This document shows, piece by piece, positions 1-9,775 of a DNA stretch of 64,000 nt. The translations under genes were made by a program, and so were the position numbers. The notes beneath the pieces were generated by a model, which was not told where the DNA came from, made no database searches, and saw only the letters and a program-made list of their open reading frames with translations. Source of the DNA: Aplidium turbinatum (lineage: Eukaryota; Chordata; Ascidiacea; Aplousobranchia; Polyclinidae); the NCBI GenBank assembly GCA_918807975.1, contig OU964922.1, positions 9,499,501 through 9,563,500 of the forward strand, given 5' to 3'. Position 1 is the stretch's first letter. Each line of letters starts with the position of its first letter.

Positions 1-416
1 CTGATGTCCCAAGCAGTTACCTCAGTACCAGTACTCATTTTCCTATTAAATATATTTAAAACATAATCAACAAATGAGGCATGGCTGCTTGATCTATCAG
101 GCATGTCTGAGCAGCCATGAATGATCAAGCAGTCACGCCGAGAATACTGTTCCTGCTTGTCCAGCTGTTCTTCAAAGTTTTGTATAGCAGAAGATATGCC
201 ACTAATCTTCTTGGCAAGGTCATCTATTCGTTTGTCTAATCGTTCAACAGCATTTTTTTTAGGACCTGAAACAAAAGGGACAGGATTAGTATCAGTTTTA
301 GATTCAGAATTTATGTCACCACACTGACCTTTGAGAACCTTTTGTTCTTCCTTGATTTGAGCCAAGCTGTTCAACACATCTGTCATCATAACTCTCAAGT
401 CTTCTTTACCTCCCAT
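1..416 (-). CDS. LINE ORF1-like protein, 5' part (runs off the left edge)
   Basis: From an ATG at 416 the minus strand stays open for 138 codons to the window edge. The protein begins MGGKEDLRVMMTDVLNSLAQ. It then has a heptad-like stretch typical of a coiled coil (ERLDKRIDDLAKKI, then QNFEEQLDKQEQYSRRD) followed by LIIHGCSDMPD. A coiled coil ending in EQYSRR and leading into L-I-H-G is the layout of ORF1 RNA-binding proteins of many animal LINEs; the RRM-like part would follow outside the window. I expect RNA chaperone/RNP function in retrotransposition. The reverse-transcriptase ORF is not in the window. A cellular coiled-coil protein is less likely but not excluded. Confidence 0.6.
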   Translation of the reverse strand, partial: MGGKEDLRVMMTDVLNSLAQIKEEQKVLKGQCGDINSESKTDTNPVPFVSGPKKNAVERLDKRIDDLAKKISGISSAIQNFEEQLDKQEQYSRRDCLIIHGCSDMPDRSSSHASFVDYVLNIFNRKMSTGTEVTAWDI

Positions 417-829
417 TGCAGTACCGTAATTAATAGTAGACTAGTTAAATAAAGATTTAATGGTAGTTTTAACACAGACGTCCTAGGCACTCATTTACCT
501 GAAACTTATTCAAATAGAATGGGGCGTCTTTATTAATGAAGCAAACCTAGCAAAGCTTGTTTGCTTTCTGAAAGCAATCTTTTTGTATAGTCATTTTCTG
601 TTTTAAAAATTGTAGTGTTAGTCCAAATAGTCACTGCAGCCTAATCAATTCTATACATACCGTAACAGGCTAAGAAAACCTCAAAGATCTATCAATTGCA
701 CAAGCCTTTCTCAAAGCCTAGTTACCACCTGCACATTTAGTGCACAAGCTCTATCTGCCACAATCGGAGCCTTTTATAATCACCAATACAATCTAGCTTT
801 TCTATATTATGCAGACTATGAAAGCCCTC

Positions 830-906
830 CCAGCCAGAAAATCAGTCGCTTTTTCACGTCTGCAGACGTTGAATTAATGTAAAAAAACGGCTGATTTTCT
901 AGCTGG
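830..906. repeat. Palindromic MITE copy, diverged
   Basis: The outer arms (830-845 and 891-906) are 16-bp inverted copies with one mismatch, and the centre is TCTGCAGA (859-866). The inner part matches the 86-bp palindromic family found intact at 16882-16967 and 19511-19596, but the left arm is about 11 bp shorter, so this copy is asymmetric and probably old. Confidence 0.6.
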
Positions 907-2458
907 CATAGCTATCAACTGACAATGCTCAGACCTTCCTCAAAACTATAGCTTTGTTAACATTATCACCAATATTGTACAAGCTTTGCGAGATTTGCTA
1001 CATTTAAAGTTTGCAAAGTTAGTTTACACCAGACCAAAGTATATCACGTTATTTAACTTTGTGACAAGATAAGATTTGATAAAAGTTAAAAATTGTTAGG
1101 GCAATTTAGAGTTGCCAGTTCCACGATTTTCCCATGGAATTGGGCTAGTTTTGTTTTAGGAACAAGGTAACATTTGTAAATCTTATTTTGTATGTTATTT
1201 GATCCAACGATGCATATTGTCATAGTGCCAGAACGTCCGTGAAGCAGTATTATTTATTTGTATTAGACAAGAATGTCCATATTCAAATCACACAAAAAAT
1301 CAATCACCATGATTGATCAACAAATCAATCACAGAATAAATCAACTTTTTTTGCTTTTACTTTAATCAGATGAATGTTGAAGCTACAGTAGTGCTAGAAA
1401 CAAAAAAATTGACAGTCGCCATTTTTTTCATTCGGTTTCTTTCCGTTTTCACCAAAACGTTGACTATATTTTGTTCAATTTTTTCATATTTTTGGCTACT
1501 TTCGGACTTGTTTTATCACTTGTGACAATTGGGCTAGATAGCTGTATTGAGCTGAGTGTGATTTTTGAGACTCCGACTTCTCTCCTACTCCATGAAACCA
1601 CATTCCACTTCTATCCTACTCCAAAAAAATTTATCAGTTTAAATTCCCAATTCACTCCTAAGTAAAATTCTGAATGAACATAATTGTAGTATCTAGCCAT
1701 TAGCCAATGCATACAACACAAATTAGTTGAGGGGAAAAAATCTATTGACCACGTCAGTAGCAAGTACCGTAAATGTCTAAAAGTCTAACCTGAAAATCTT
1801 AGAGACAGTTTTCTTTTTTTTTCAACAAACAGTGAAGTATACAGGACTTATTTGATTTAAATTAAATGTAAAGTTGCGGAACTAAATTTTCAATTCACTC
1901 CTAAACTTTTGTGAAAAGGAAACTTTGAATCTACTCCTTTTTCTAAAAATGGGATTGAACTCCGGCTCCACTCCGACTTTATTCCATGCTCAGCTCTACT
2001 ACATAGTAGCAGTTGGGCTAGAAGTTTTAAAAATGTCTGGCAATCTTGATGCAGGTGTTCAGCCTGTTTAGGAAACAATCTCTTTCGTTTGTTGTCAGAG
2101 GCTTTGTGCAGAGTAACAAGTGAAGTGTAATTGCTTTAGTATTTTGTGTTGTCTGCAATTGAAAGTAAATGAAGACTAAAATAATTATGTAGCAAAGCTA
2201 GTTTTTTACACTGGCATTAAGTAAAACCTTTTATTTACGGTAATTCACTTTTTTCTGTCAATTGATTCACCATTTTTTCTGTTCATTGATGTGCTGGTAC
2301 ATTTACTATTGTAGCTAATAGTATCTTTTTGACTCGGATGCAGTATGATAATGATGAAAAATAAAATGATGATGAAAAATGTTTCACTGTTGAAATTATT
2401 CAATTGTTCTTTCATGCATTAGGCTTTAAAACTAATTTGTAGACTGATCAATTTAGGT
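907..2458. other. AT-rich non-coding stretch, no gene seen
   Basis: I see no convincing exon or RNA gene. Around 1545-2005 there are CTCCGACT-type words in both directions and AGCTGAG motifs at both ends, which could be the worn ends of a hAT-like element, but no target duplication is visible. Confidence 0.4.
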
Positions 2459-2498
2459 TGTGGCTATATTTACACTATATAGTGTAAATATAGCCACA
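2459..2498. repeat. Perfect 40-bp palindrome
   Basis: Two 20-bp arms (starting TGTGGCTATATTTACAC) meet at 2478/2479 with no spacer and no mismatch. It lies directly beside the hairpin at 2520-2566. Confidence 0.9.
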
Positions 2499-2519
2499 GC
2501 ATTTGATTCAGCATTTGAT

Positions 2520-2566
2520 TGTGATTCAACATCTGCAGACACAACGTCTGCAGACGTTGAATCACA
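2520..2566. repeat. 21-bp hairpin related to the palindromic MITE family
   Basis: Arms 2520-2540 and 2546-2566 are inverted copies with one mismatch and a 5-nt loop. The arms contain the same ATTCAACRTCTGCAGAC core as the 86-bp palindromic MITEs, but each arm carries its own CTGCAG, so this looks like a derived or nested copy. Confidence 0.7.
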
Positions 2567-2888
2567 ATGCATGACATGTATAAACAAGTTTGCTGGCTGG
2601 GAAGTCTGGATATCTGCAGGAAATTTGTCTCGCAGCCGTCCTTTGAAAGATTTAACAATGATGGATTTATGTAGCCAGTGCATGATGAGTGATGACGAAA
2701 ACAAATTTAAGATTTTCTTTCCGTTATATAACTTAAAGCAGGTGATTGATACAGGAGAAAATAATCGCAGAAGCACACAATAAAAGTACACAATAAAGCC
2801 TACTTACTACGCAAGTTTTTTACATCAAGAAAATAGCCTAGTTTCCGACCAGATGTTCAGAATCAGAAACACAGATAAGAAAGGTCGC

Positions 2889-2898
2889 TATATATAAG
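2889..2898 (+). promoter_or_regulatory. TATA box
   Basis: TATATATAAG lies 130 bp upstream of the ATG at 3028, a spacing suitable for a promoter with a 5' UTR of about 100 nt. It supports transcription of the candidate gene at 3028-3883. Confidence 0.5.
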
Positions 2899-3027
2899 AG
2901 TTCGCTTCTGGAAGAATAGTAGGTAGTCACTGGGAGTGGACAAGGCAAGGTAATAGGCAAGTTGTAAGAACAGCATAGCTTTGCCCAACTACAGATAGGA
3001 TAGTCTTCAGTTAGTCAGTATCCTATA

Positions 3028-3883
3028 ATGACTAAAAAACAAAAGAATCCTCCGACAACACGGATGGTAAAAGCTTCGGTCGGTCTTACCGAGAAGCGGT
3101 TAAGGTTCAGCAAACAGCGAGTGATGTGCGGGATCTGTTTGAAAAAGCTATCAAGAGAAGCATTGCCTATTCAATTTGGCACATCATTAAGGTAAACTTC
3201 AGGCTCATAGCATTTCGTAGCCTAACGTCGCAAAGCATTCTCAATATTGAACATGTTTAATTTAATAGTGGTAAGCAAACGCATGCTTTGTAAAATGCGC
3301 CTACTACGTTTTCACCTTTCAACAATAAAATACTATAGATTAACCTGTTCAAGTGCGTATGGAACAATGCATCGATACATTCTTATCTCGACGAGACAGT
3401 GATAACATTTCTGAGTTTGCCCAAGCACAGGCAGTTCAAGTTCGGTCGGTGAGCTTCCATCTGCAAATATAAGGTCAGGCCCTGGCGATAGCACGTCTTC
3501 TCTAGATGTTCAAGCTCATCAGGAAGCTTCATCAGCGCCTATCATCAGAAGAGAAGTTTCCTTCGATTGAAAGTTTGTGATACAACGTTCTCACAAAGGA
3601 AAAATTTTTCCAGGAATTAAGTGAGCTCATGCACTTCTGCTTGAAGTACCTGGTGCGCTGTTGCAACGAATGCATCGTCGAGTCCTTCTGGTCCAGCTAC
3701 GCACTGCACGACTCGCGATTAAGGCTGCTGTCTGACGAAGCTTTTCAAGATGAACTATTTGTTGGCATGTGTGGTCCACCGATTTCACTGGCGAAACCAT
3801 TGTTGCAAAAACCACTTGACTGCCTGTTCCCAAATGGTTGGCATTTCTATCTTCAAAAAATGTACCGGAAATCTCCTGTCTAA
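3028..3883 (+). CDS. Unrecognised spliced gene or decayed gene, three candidate exons
   Basis: Exon 1 (3028-3191) encodes MTKKQKNPPTTRMV and later MCGICLKKLSREALP, and ends at a good donor (AAG|GTAAAC). Exon 3 (3614-3883) follows CAG, has phase 0 and reads ELSELMHFCLKYLV...LQKMYRKSPV-stop. Exon 2 (3354-3448) reads RMEQCIDTFLSRRDSDNISE...VQVRS, ends at TCG|GTGAGC and joins exon 3 in frame. Exon 1 to exon 2 is out of frame by one base with the only AG acceptor I can find, so either a small exon is missing from my model or the gene is broken. A TATA box lies at 2889. The family is not recognised; the basic N-terminus and the C-x2-C could suggest nuclear or metal binding, but that is weak. Confidence 0.35.
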
Positions 3884-4681
3884 AGTCATACAGAGGCAGC
3901 AAAATCAAGATCTAGCAGCAAGCATGCCCTGTTGCCCTGGCATTAATGTTTGTGTTGTTACTAATATTCTTTCCTTTTTACTGTTATTAATTAATTCGTT
4001 CGTGTGTTACTTTACGTAATTAATCTGACTCTTGTGACGTCATACCACTATTCGACAAACAAACGCAGAATTTTTGGTCGACAAGAAAGAAAAAATCGCA
4101 GCCCTGATTCCGCCCATATCATTCTTAATCATAACATGAATATCACTCTATTTCTTTTTCATACACATTTGTAACATACGTTTGCTCAGTCAGATTAACT
4201 GTACATAAATGTGACACCAAAATAAAAATAACAAAATTTTTCAAGCCATTACAAGTTACAAAATCTTGCATACATCACTGTCTGTGTTCATCGAACATCA
4301 TTCTCATGTTTATGTTTGGAATCAGTTTAAATTTTCTTCTCAAAATGCACCCCACTTATAAAATGTTTTAGTAGTAACTAAACCTGTACCGGTAATCTAA
4401 TTAAACTAGACCAGTAGTTTTTGGAAGATGGCTAGTTGAACTGAAAGGAAACTAAAGCATTTCAAGTTAAAAGCAACGTAAAGTTAGGTAACAATAAATA
4501 AGTGGCTATAAGCCTAACTAACTAAGCTAACTGCGCATATCATTGGATCAAAAATAATCATCTAAATCGCAGTGACTTAAAGTTTGCAAAACTTGATTGA
4601 ACTTGCTGATTTTTATAGAGATTACATAGCTTAAATTTGTGGTGAAAGTGCTTCAGAGAATTGTAAGCACTGGACAGTTAA
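3884..4681. other. Intergenic, nothing recognised
   Basis: AT-rich DNA with no coding potential that I can support. AATAAA-type sites near 4222 could serve the gene upstream. Confidence 0.4.
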
Positions 4682-7600
4682 ATGGAAGAGGAAACAGACA
4701 GTTCACAGTTTGTCCCTGGGTCACTGGTTTCATTGCGAAGAACAAGCACAGGTAACCAAATCTTTGTAGCTGATGATGATCTAAGGTTGTGGTACCCAAC
4801 AACCGTACCTTTGTGTTCTCTTGGATTTTAGTTTTTTTTTCATCTTTTGTGACGTCTTGGTCTTTCAAGAGTAATCAGAATATTAGGCCAGTTTTACAAC
4901 TGTTTATTATTGCAATGTCTGTTGGTTAGTTATTATTTTTAAAAACATCATTTGATTAATTACTGTGTCTGATCAAGTTATGGACTAATTTTTAAGTTTT
5001 ACAATTGAATTTCTTGAGTTGTCTGTATTTTGAATTCAAATGTATAAATGATTTGAAAGATCCATTTGAAGGTTTTTGCATTAATAGTACAGTATAACAA
5101 ATTTTATTGTTGAAGATTTATGCTTTGAAATGTGCAGCATTGTTTTAAGATTAATTGTAACTTTTATAGCTTTATTAAAAAATTTGTAGTTAGACTGGCT
5201 ATCTGCCTTCATGGAGGGATGTGCCATTTTCCTAATACAGTACTTCAGCATTGATTTTTTCATATTAGCTATAATTTTGTTCAGGTTCCTTAAACTCGTT
5301 AAAACGTACAAGTACTTCACATCTACATGATTGCAGCACTTGTTCAACGTATCAAAATTTAAACTTGCGCTGCAGACATACTCCTATAGCTGTAAGTTTG
5401 TGTAATTATAATAATTACAATTGTATTATACCTGTTGTACTGCTAACTGAAAAATTGTAAATATTGCCAATTTTGAGCTCACTTGCATAGTAGTAGGTCA
5501 CAGTGATTTGGATTGAGATGTACTTCTGTGATTCAAGATTAAATAGTAATATATACAGTAGTTATTATACATTGTTATACAAGTGTCAAGGCTGAAGACT
5601 GAGTGGTATCTTTTGAATTATGATGAACTTTGTTATCATTATGAAGAAAGGGGCGTTCTTCCCGGCTATCAGCACAAGGCTGAGCACTCACCAGTACAGC
5701 GAGCAACTGCGATTCGCCAACCATAACGGTGTAGCTTCCACGCTAGCCATTCAGACTTTCCAATCAACAATATGTTTCTCGGCAGCCGATTTGTAGCAAG
5801 AATTGACAGCGACAGACACGTGTTTCGCCCATGAGGCTGATTTATTCGACCACCGCTTTACCAGTCAGTTTAACTCTTATCTTTGTGGAAACAAAGAAAG
5901 AGCCAACAAAACCAGCAGGCGCCAGGGCAGAGGACATTGTGAAGAAAGGGGCGTTCTTCCCGGCTATCAGCACAAGGCTGAGCACTCACCAGTACAGCGA
6001 GCAACTGCGATTCGCCAACCATAACGGTGTAGCTTCCACGCTAGCCCGAGAAACATATTGTTGATTGGAAAGTCTGAATGGCTAGCGTGGAAGCTACACC
6101 GTTATGGTTGGCGAATCGCAGTTGCTCGCTGTACTGGTGAGTGCTCAGCCTTGTGCTGATAGCCGGGAAGAACGCCCCTTTCTTCACAATGTCCTCTGCC
6201 CTGGCGCCTGCTGGTTTTGTTGGCTCTTTCTTTGTTTCCACAAAGATAAGAGTTAAACTGACTGGTAAAGCGGTGGTCGAATAAATCAGCCTCATGGGCG
6301 AAACACGTGTCTGTCGCTGTCAATTCTTGCTACAAATCGGCTGCCGAGAAACATATTGTTGATTGGAAAGTCTGAATGGCTAGCGTGGAAGCTACACCGT
6401 TATGGTTGGCGAATCGCAGTTGCTCGCTGTACTGGTGAGTGCTCAGCCTTGTGCTGATAGCCGGGAAGAACGCCCCTTTCTTCACAATGTCCTCTGCCCT
6501 GGCGCCTGCTGGTTTTGTTGGCTCTTTCTTTGTTTCCACAAAGATAAGAGTTAAACTGACTGGTAAAGCGGTGGTCGAATAAATCAGCCTCATGGGCGAA
6601 ACACGTGTCTGTCGCTGTCAATTCTTGCTACAAATCGGCTGCCGAGAAACATATTGTTGATTGGAAAGTCTGAATGGCTAGCGTGGAAGCTACACCGTTA
6701 TGGTTGGCGAATCGCAGTTGCTTGCTGTACTGGTGAGTGCTCAGCCTTGTGCTGATAGCCGGGAAGAACGCCCCTTTCTTCACAATGTCCTCTGCCCTGG
6801 CGCCTGCTGGTTTTGTTGGCTCTTTCTTTGTTTCCACAAAGATAAGAGTTAAACTGACTGGTAAAGCGGTGGTCGAATAAATTTGTGGCAGAATACGGTG
6901 CGATACTGATGAGCCCAGCCTCATGGGCGAAACACGTGTCTGTCGCTGTCTATTCTTGCTACAAATCGGCTGCCGAGAAACATTTTGTTATCATTAGTTA
7001 CTATAACCCTAGTTTCAGACTTAGAGTTGAGTTTGTTAGACTTTCTCAAAAGCCTTCTATCACCTTATTTTCTATCATCTGCATAGCTGAGTGGTGGAAA
7101 CCCTGGAACGGCACTTGAAAGGGCGCTAGTTCGATGGGCATGTAGCTGTGTCTTTGGAAAAACAATTACAAGCATGCCTGAAGGTGGACACAAAGATTGA
7201 CTTTTTTGCCTTTTCATCCACTTAGCCTAATTTAAATCTTCAACCACATGGCGTGTGCTTGGATACGACTAGCAACCTTATATAAATACTTAAATAAACT
7301 GAAAATTAATCTTTTATTTTTAGGGAGGAAGCTGGGATGACAATAGCGTTGGTCATGGCTCAGTTGCTGCTAGGATGAGAAGAGAGAGAAACCGCGTCAT
7401 AAGACAAACCAAATCAAACACTCCTTACGTCACACACACTAAAGACACCCATGGTGAGATATACAATTGTTAAATTGTGTCTCAATTGTAAATGCTATTC
7501 AATGTTGTTAAATATTATTTTTTTCTAACTTATTGTAAAGTATGAGAGAAATCCCTATATATACTTTATGTATTCGGTGTTAACTGTGAATTGGGCCAGA

Positions 7601-9130
7601 GTGAATGTCTAGTATGATGATGAATGATGATTGAGGGTCTGCTACTATTCGGCTAGTCCGATTCGGCTGGTCCGATTCGGTTAGTCCGATTCGGCTGGTT
7701 CGTTGGATTTACTTAAGGATTTTGTTGGATTACAGAAGGATTATGGTTGGATTTCCAAAAATTTGATGAATAGGGAACTAGTCGAGAAAAGACTGTACCC
7801 GAATAGGGAACTAGCCGACTCGGACTAGCCGAATCGGACTAGCCGAATCGGACCAGCCGAATCGGACTAGCCGAAACGGGCTATTCCGGATGATTGAAGT
7901 AAAAGTATGGCATGCTACAACCGGAATGGCCCGTTTCGGTGAGTCCGATTCGGTGAGTCCGATTCGGTGAGTCCAATTCGGTGAGTCTGATTCGGTGAGT
8001 CCGATCCCTTAACGGGGGATTTTTTCAATTTTTTTTTAAATTATCGGGTACCGTAGCCTAATTATCATTGCCGTTTTAGGGTTAGGGGTTAGGGTTAGAG
8101 GTTAGGAACTCACCGAATCGGACTCACCGAATAGTAGCAGACCCTGGTACAACAGACTTGACAGCGATTATTATATCATCATTTTATAAATTCTAATTCT
8201 CCTGTTCCTGTATAATGTTTCATTTTGTAACAGACTGCATTTTGTTTTGATGTCATTGGTGATTCAGAATGTAAAAACAGAACTAATGAAAACTGTTTCG
8301 TATCCCCAGTAGTTTATATGTTTTCTGAAAATCGAACGTACAAAGATGAAAGGTCTTACTTCCAGCTTCAATTGCACTTTAGTAATTGAGACCCTTGTTG
8401 ATTGTAAAGGAGAAGTATCTTAGAGTGTCTTACTGTCCTCTCCTCTTGTTATCTTTTCTCCTCTTTCAAGTTGGATTTCGTATCAGTTGTAATTGCTACA
8501 TTTGCAGTTTGAAATAAAAAACAATTTTGTTTCAGCAGCGTGGTTTTGTGACCTGTGTGCTATCACTTTAAATATACAGTACTTGCTTACCTTTTCACCT
8601 CTAAAAAAGGGAATCACGTCTGAAAACGTCATAATAGATCATCGCATGTAACGCCTTGTGGCAGCTTAATTTGCACAAAAAGAGCGCACTGTGATTTTGG
8701 ATGAAATGCCTGATAAACAGCCCCATTCAATTTCTGAAACTAACCATTCAAACATTTATCTTTTTCCCGTATAGCTAACCTTACAAGCACGTTGAACCTT
8801 ATAAACACCACGTCACTATCGCCATGGGCTGAACATGAAAACAAACTTCCTTGGGATGAATGTTTCGGCTTGTCAGACGACTTTACCCATCCGCGATCGG
8901 CGGCGTCAAAACGATCGGCTGGGAGCTTGTGCAATATCCCATCAACAGGTATTGCCACCAGCCAGCAAAACCGGTATTGTTTACATTACTTCAACGTTGA
9001 ATCGGAAACTTGCTCATTGTGGCTCAATGAAGCATTAAGACCGTTTAAAAACGATGTTTCTTCTACATGTAACATGTGCCGGCTGCGTGTCGTATGTTTT
9101 CACGTGCATTTCTATCCATTTATCATTTGA
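4682..9130 (+). CDS. Unrecognised four-exon gene, 220 aa
   Basis: Exons are 4682-4751, 5285-5391, 7324-7453 and 8775-9130. Each internal junction has GT/AG sites, and the phases (1, 0, 1) fit exactly; 663 coding nt give 220 aa plus stop. The start reads MEEETDSSQFVPGSLVSLRR. Exon 1 ends LRRTST and exon 2 opens with the similar SLNSLKRTSTS, followed by a Cys-containing segment (HDCSTCSTYQNLNLRCRH). Exon 3 is basic (ARMRRERNRVIRQ); exon 4 has SPWAEHENKLPWDE and a hydrophobic, Cys-rich tail. Only one frame of exon 3 is open. A poly(A) signal lies 35 nt after the stop. No known domain, signal peptide or membrane segment is clear, and the function is unknown. The ribozyme retroelement array sits in intron 2, and a SINE separates it from exon 3. 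An alternative end by splicing at 8949 (CAG|GTATTG) cannot be excluded. Confidence 0.6.
5629..6996 (+). mobile_element. Retrozyme-like array (hammerhead retroelement) with 13-bp target duplication
   Basis: The array proper is 5642-6983, flanked by TTTGTTATCATTA at 5629-5641 and 6984-6996. The right part (6046-6983) holds monomers in the ribozyme sense with repeat points at 6046, 6344, 6642 and 6973: two periods of 298 bp and a last one of 331 bp. The left part (5643-6045) is about 1.35 monomers in the opposite direction with the same 298-bp period, joined head to head through a spacer of about 35 nt. The extra 33 bp of the last monomer restore a full hammerhead core. Monomers are almost identical, so the array is young. 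Tandem monomers, a ribozyme, a target duplication and an inverted 5' piece match metazoan retrozymes and the insertion habit of Penelope-like elements. No protein is encoded that I would believe. Confidence 0.85.
6900..6946 (+). ncRNA. Hammerhead ribozyme, minimal type I
   Basis: Stem I pairs GCGATA (6900-6905) with TGTCGC (6941-6946), six pairs including one G-U. The core CTGATGA is 6906-6912. Stem II is GCCCA/TGGGC (6913-6917, 6924-6928) with a 6-nt loop. GAAA is 6929-6932. Stem III is only two pairs (A-U, C-G) closing a palindromic ACGT loop (6934-6937), and the cleavage-site C is 6940. All catalytic positions are present. Very short stem III with a palindromic loop is characteristic of hammerheads in Penelope-like elements and retrozymes, which may act as dimers. 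Expected role: self-cleavage of tandem transcripts into monomers. Confidence 0.85.
7085..7256 (+). mobile_element. tRNA-derived SINE, family A
   Basis: The head has an A-box-like TAGCTGAGTGG and a weak B box (TAGTTCGATGGG). The body runs through AGCTGTGTCTTTGG and GGTGGACACAAAGATTG and ends near TTTAAATCTTCAACCAC. The same body recurs at 9589-9775, 11999-12165, 29336-29510, 38505-38665 and 40681-40780, which defines the family. Confidence 0.75.
7634..8145. mobile_element. TIR element packed with a short subterminal word
   Basis: The ends are a 19-bp inverted repeat starting AGGGTCTGCTACTATTCGG. Inside, a 14-15 bp word (TCCGATTCGGCTGG, later TCCGATTCGGTGAG) recurs many times, in direct order at 7650-7700 and 7930-8010 and inverted at 7803-7880 and 8108-8133. 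There is no ORF and no clear target duplication. It lies in intron 3 of the four-exon gene. Confidence 0.7.
8076..8106. repeat. Telomere-like TTAGGG tract
   Basis: About five degenerate (T)TAGGG units in a row, inside the TIR element at 7634-8145. Too short and too internal to be a chromosome end. Confidence 0.7.
8640..8745. repeat. Unclassified ~105-bp interspersed repeat, copy 1
   Basis: Shares CACCTTGTG/CGCCTTGTG-type starts, AGAGCG and AAATGCCTG(A/G)T(G/A)AACAG plus CATTCAATTT with 23158-23262. No tRNA promoter or TIR is visible. Confidence 0.45.
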
Positions 9131-9164
9131 ATGCTAATCTAAGTATATGCCCTTCTGTGAGGTA

Positions 9165-9170
9165 AATAAA
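9165..9170 (+). terminator. Poly(A) signal of the four-exon gene
   Basis: AATAAA 35 nt after the TGA at 9128-9130, followed by a GT-rich stretch. It supports 8775-9130 as the last coding exon. Confidence 0.65.
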
Positions 9171-9588
9171 GCGTTTCCGTTTCCGATTGTTAGCTGGCTC
9201 ATCGTTTAGTTATCAACGAAGCACTGCTTATCGAAAGATTTCTTAAGCCAAAGTTCTTCCATTAATGAGCAGTTTCAAATTAACTCTTTTGATAACTTTA
9301 TAAAAAGAAATATTGAAAAATAGGTATCTCGTGGTTGTTACATCAACATAAAGTTAGTTGCTGGTCTACATCAAACATGGTAGCTGGCAACTAAACTTTA
9401 ACATCCTTTTTGTACAGCTCACATCACGGTATTTCTTTTTAAAACAGGCTGTTCTCATCCTTGGGATTCATGTTCTGATTACTCTAAAACTCGTTCAACG
9501 AATCGAACATCTTATAGACACTCTTATACATCTGGTAAGACTTTAAAATGTGTTACGCTAAGGTTTAGTTGTTTCTGACATTTTTTGT

Positions 9589-9775
9589 CGTACCCAGGCT
9601 TACCTTACACCCGGTGATTGAAGATTTAGATTAAGTGGACGGGAAGGCAAGGAAGCCAATCTTCGTGTCCAGTTGTCCACCTTCAGGCATGCCTTTAAGT
9701 GTCCTGCCAAAGACACAGCCGTATGTTATTGTTCATGAGCGGTGTCGAACCGGCGCACTTCCGATTGCAGTTCCA
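9589..9775 (-). mobile_element. SINE family A
   Basis: Reverse copy: on the plus strand GATTGAAGATTTAGATTAAG (3' end) is followed by the GTGTCCA body, AAGACACAGCCG and GAGCGGTGTCGAAC, the reverse of the B-box region. It lies between the four-exon gene and FAM199X. Confidence 0.75.

Noticed and set aside
1545-2005. hAT element with CTCCGACT words
   Set aside because: Only weak, short end similarity and no target duplication, so not listed as an element.
2453-2791. Overlapping ORFs of about 110 codons on both strands
   Set aside because: They exist because the palindrome and hairpin read alike on both strands.
3627-3908. Minus-strand 93-codon ORF
   Set aside because: Opposite strand of exon 3 of the candidate gene, which has a proper acceptor and a better composition.
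5803-6924. Repeated 73-98 codon ORFs in the retrozyme array (MRLIYSTTALPVSL... and its neighbours)
   Set aside because: They are identical because the monomers are near-identical, several run antisense to the ribozyme, and the diverged copy at 31926-32163 does not preserve the frame. No coding signal.
8792-9130. Separate gene starting at the ATG at 8792
   Set aside because: The frame is open back to the acceptor at 8775 and joins the exon at 7324-7453 in phase.
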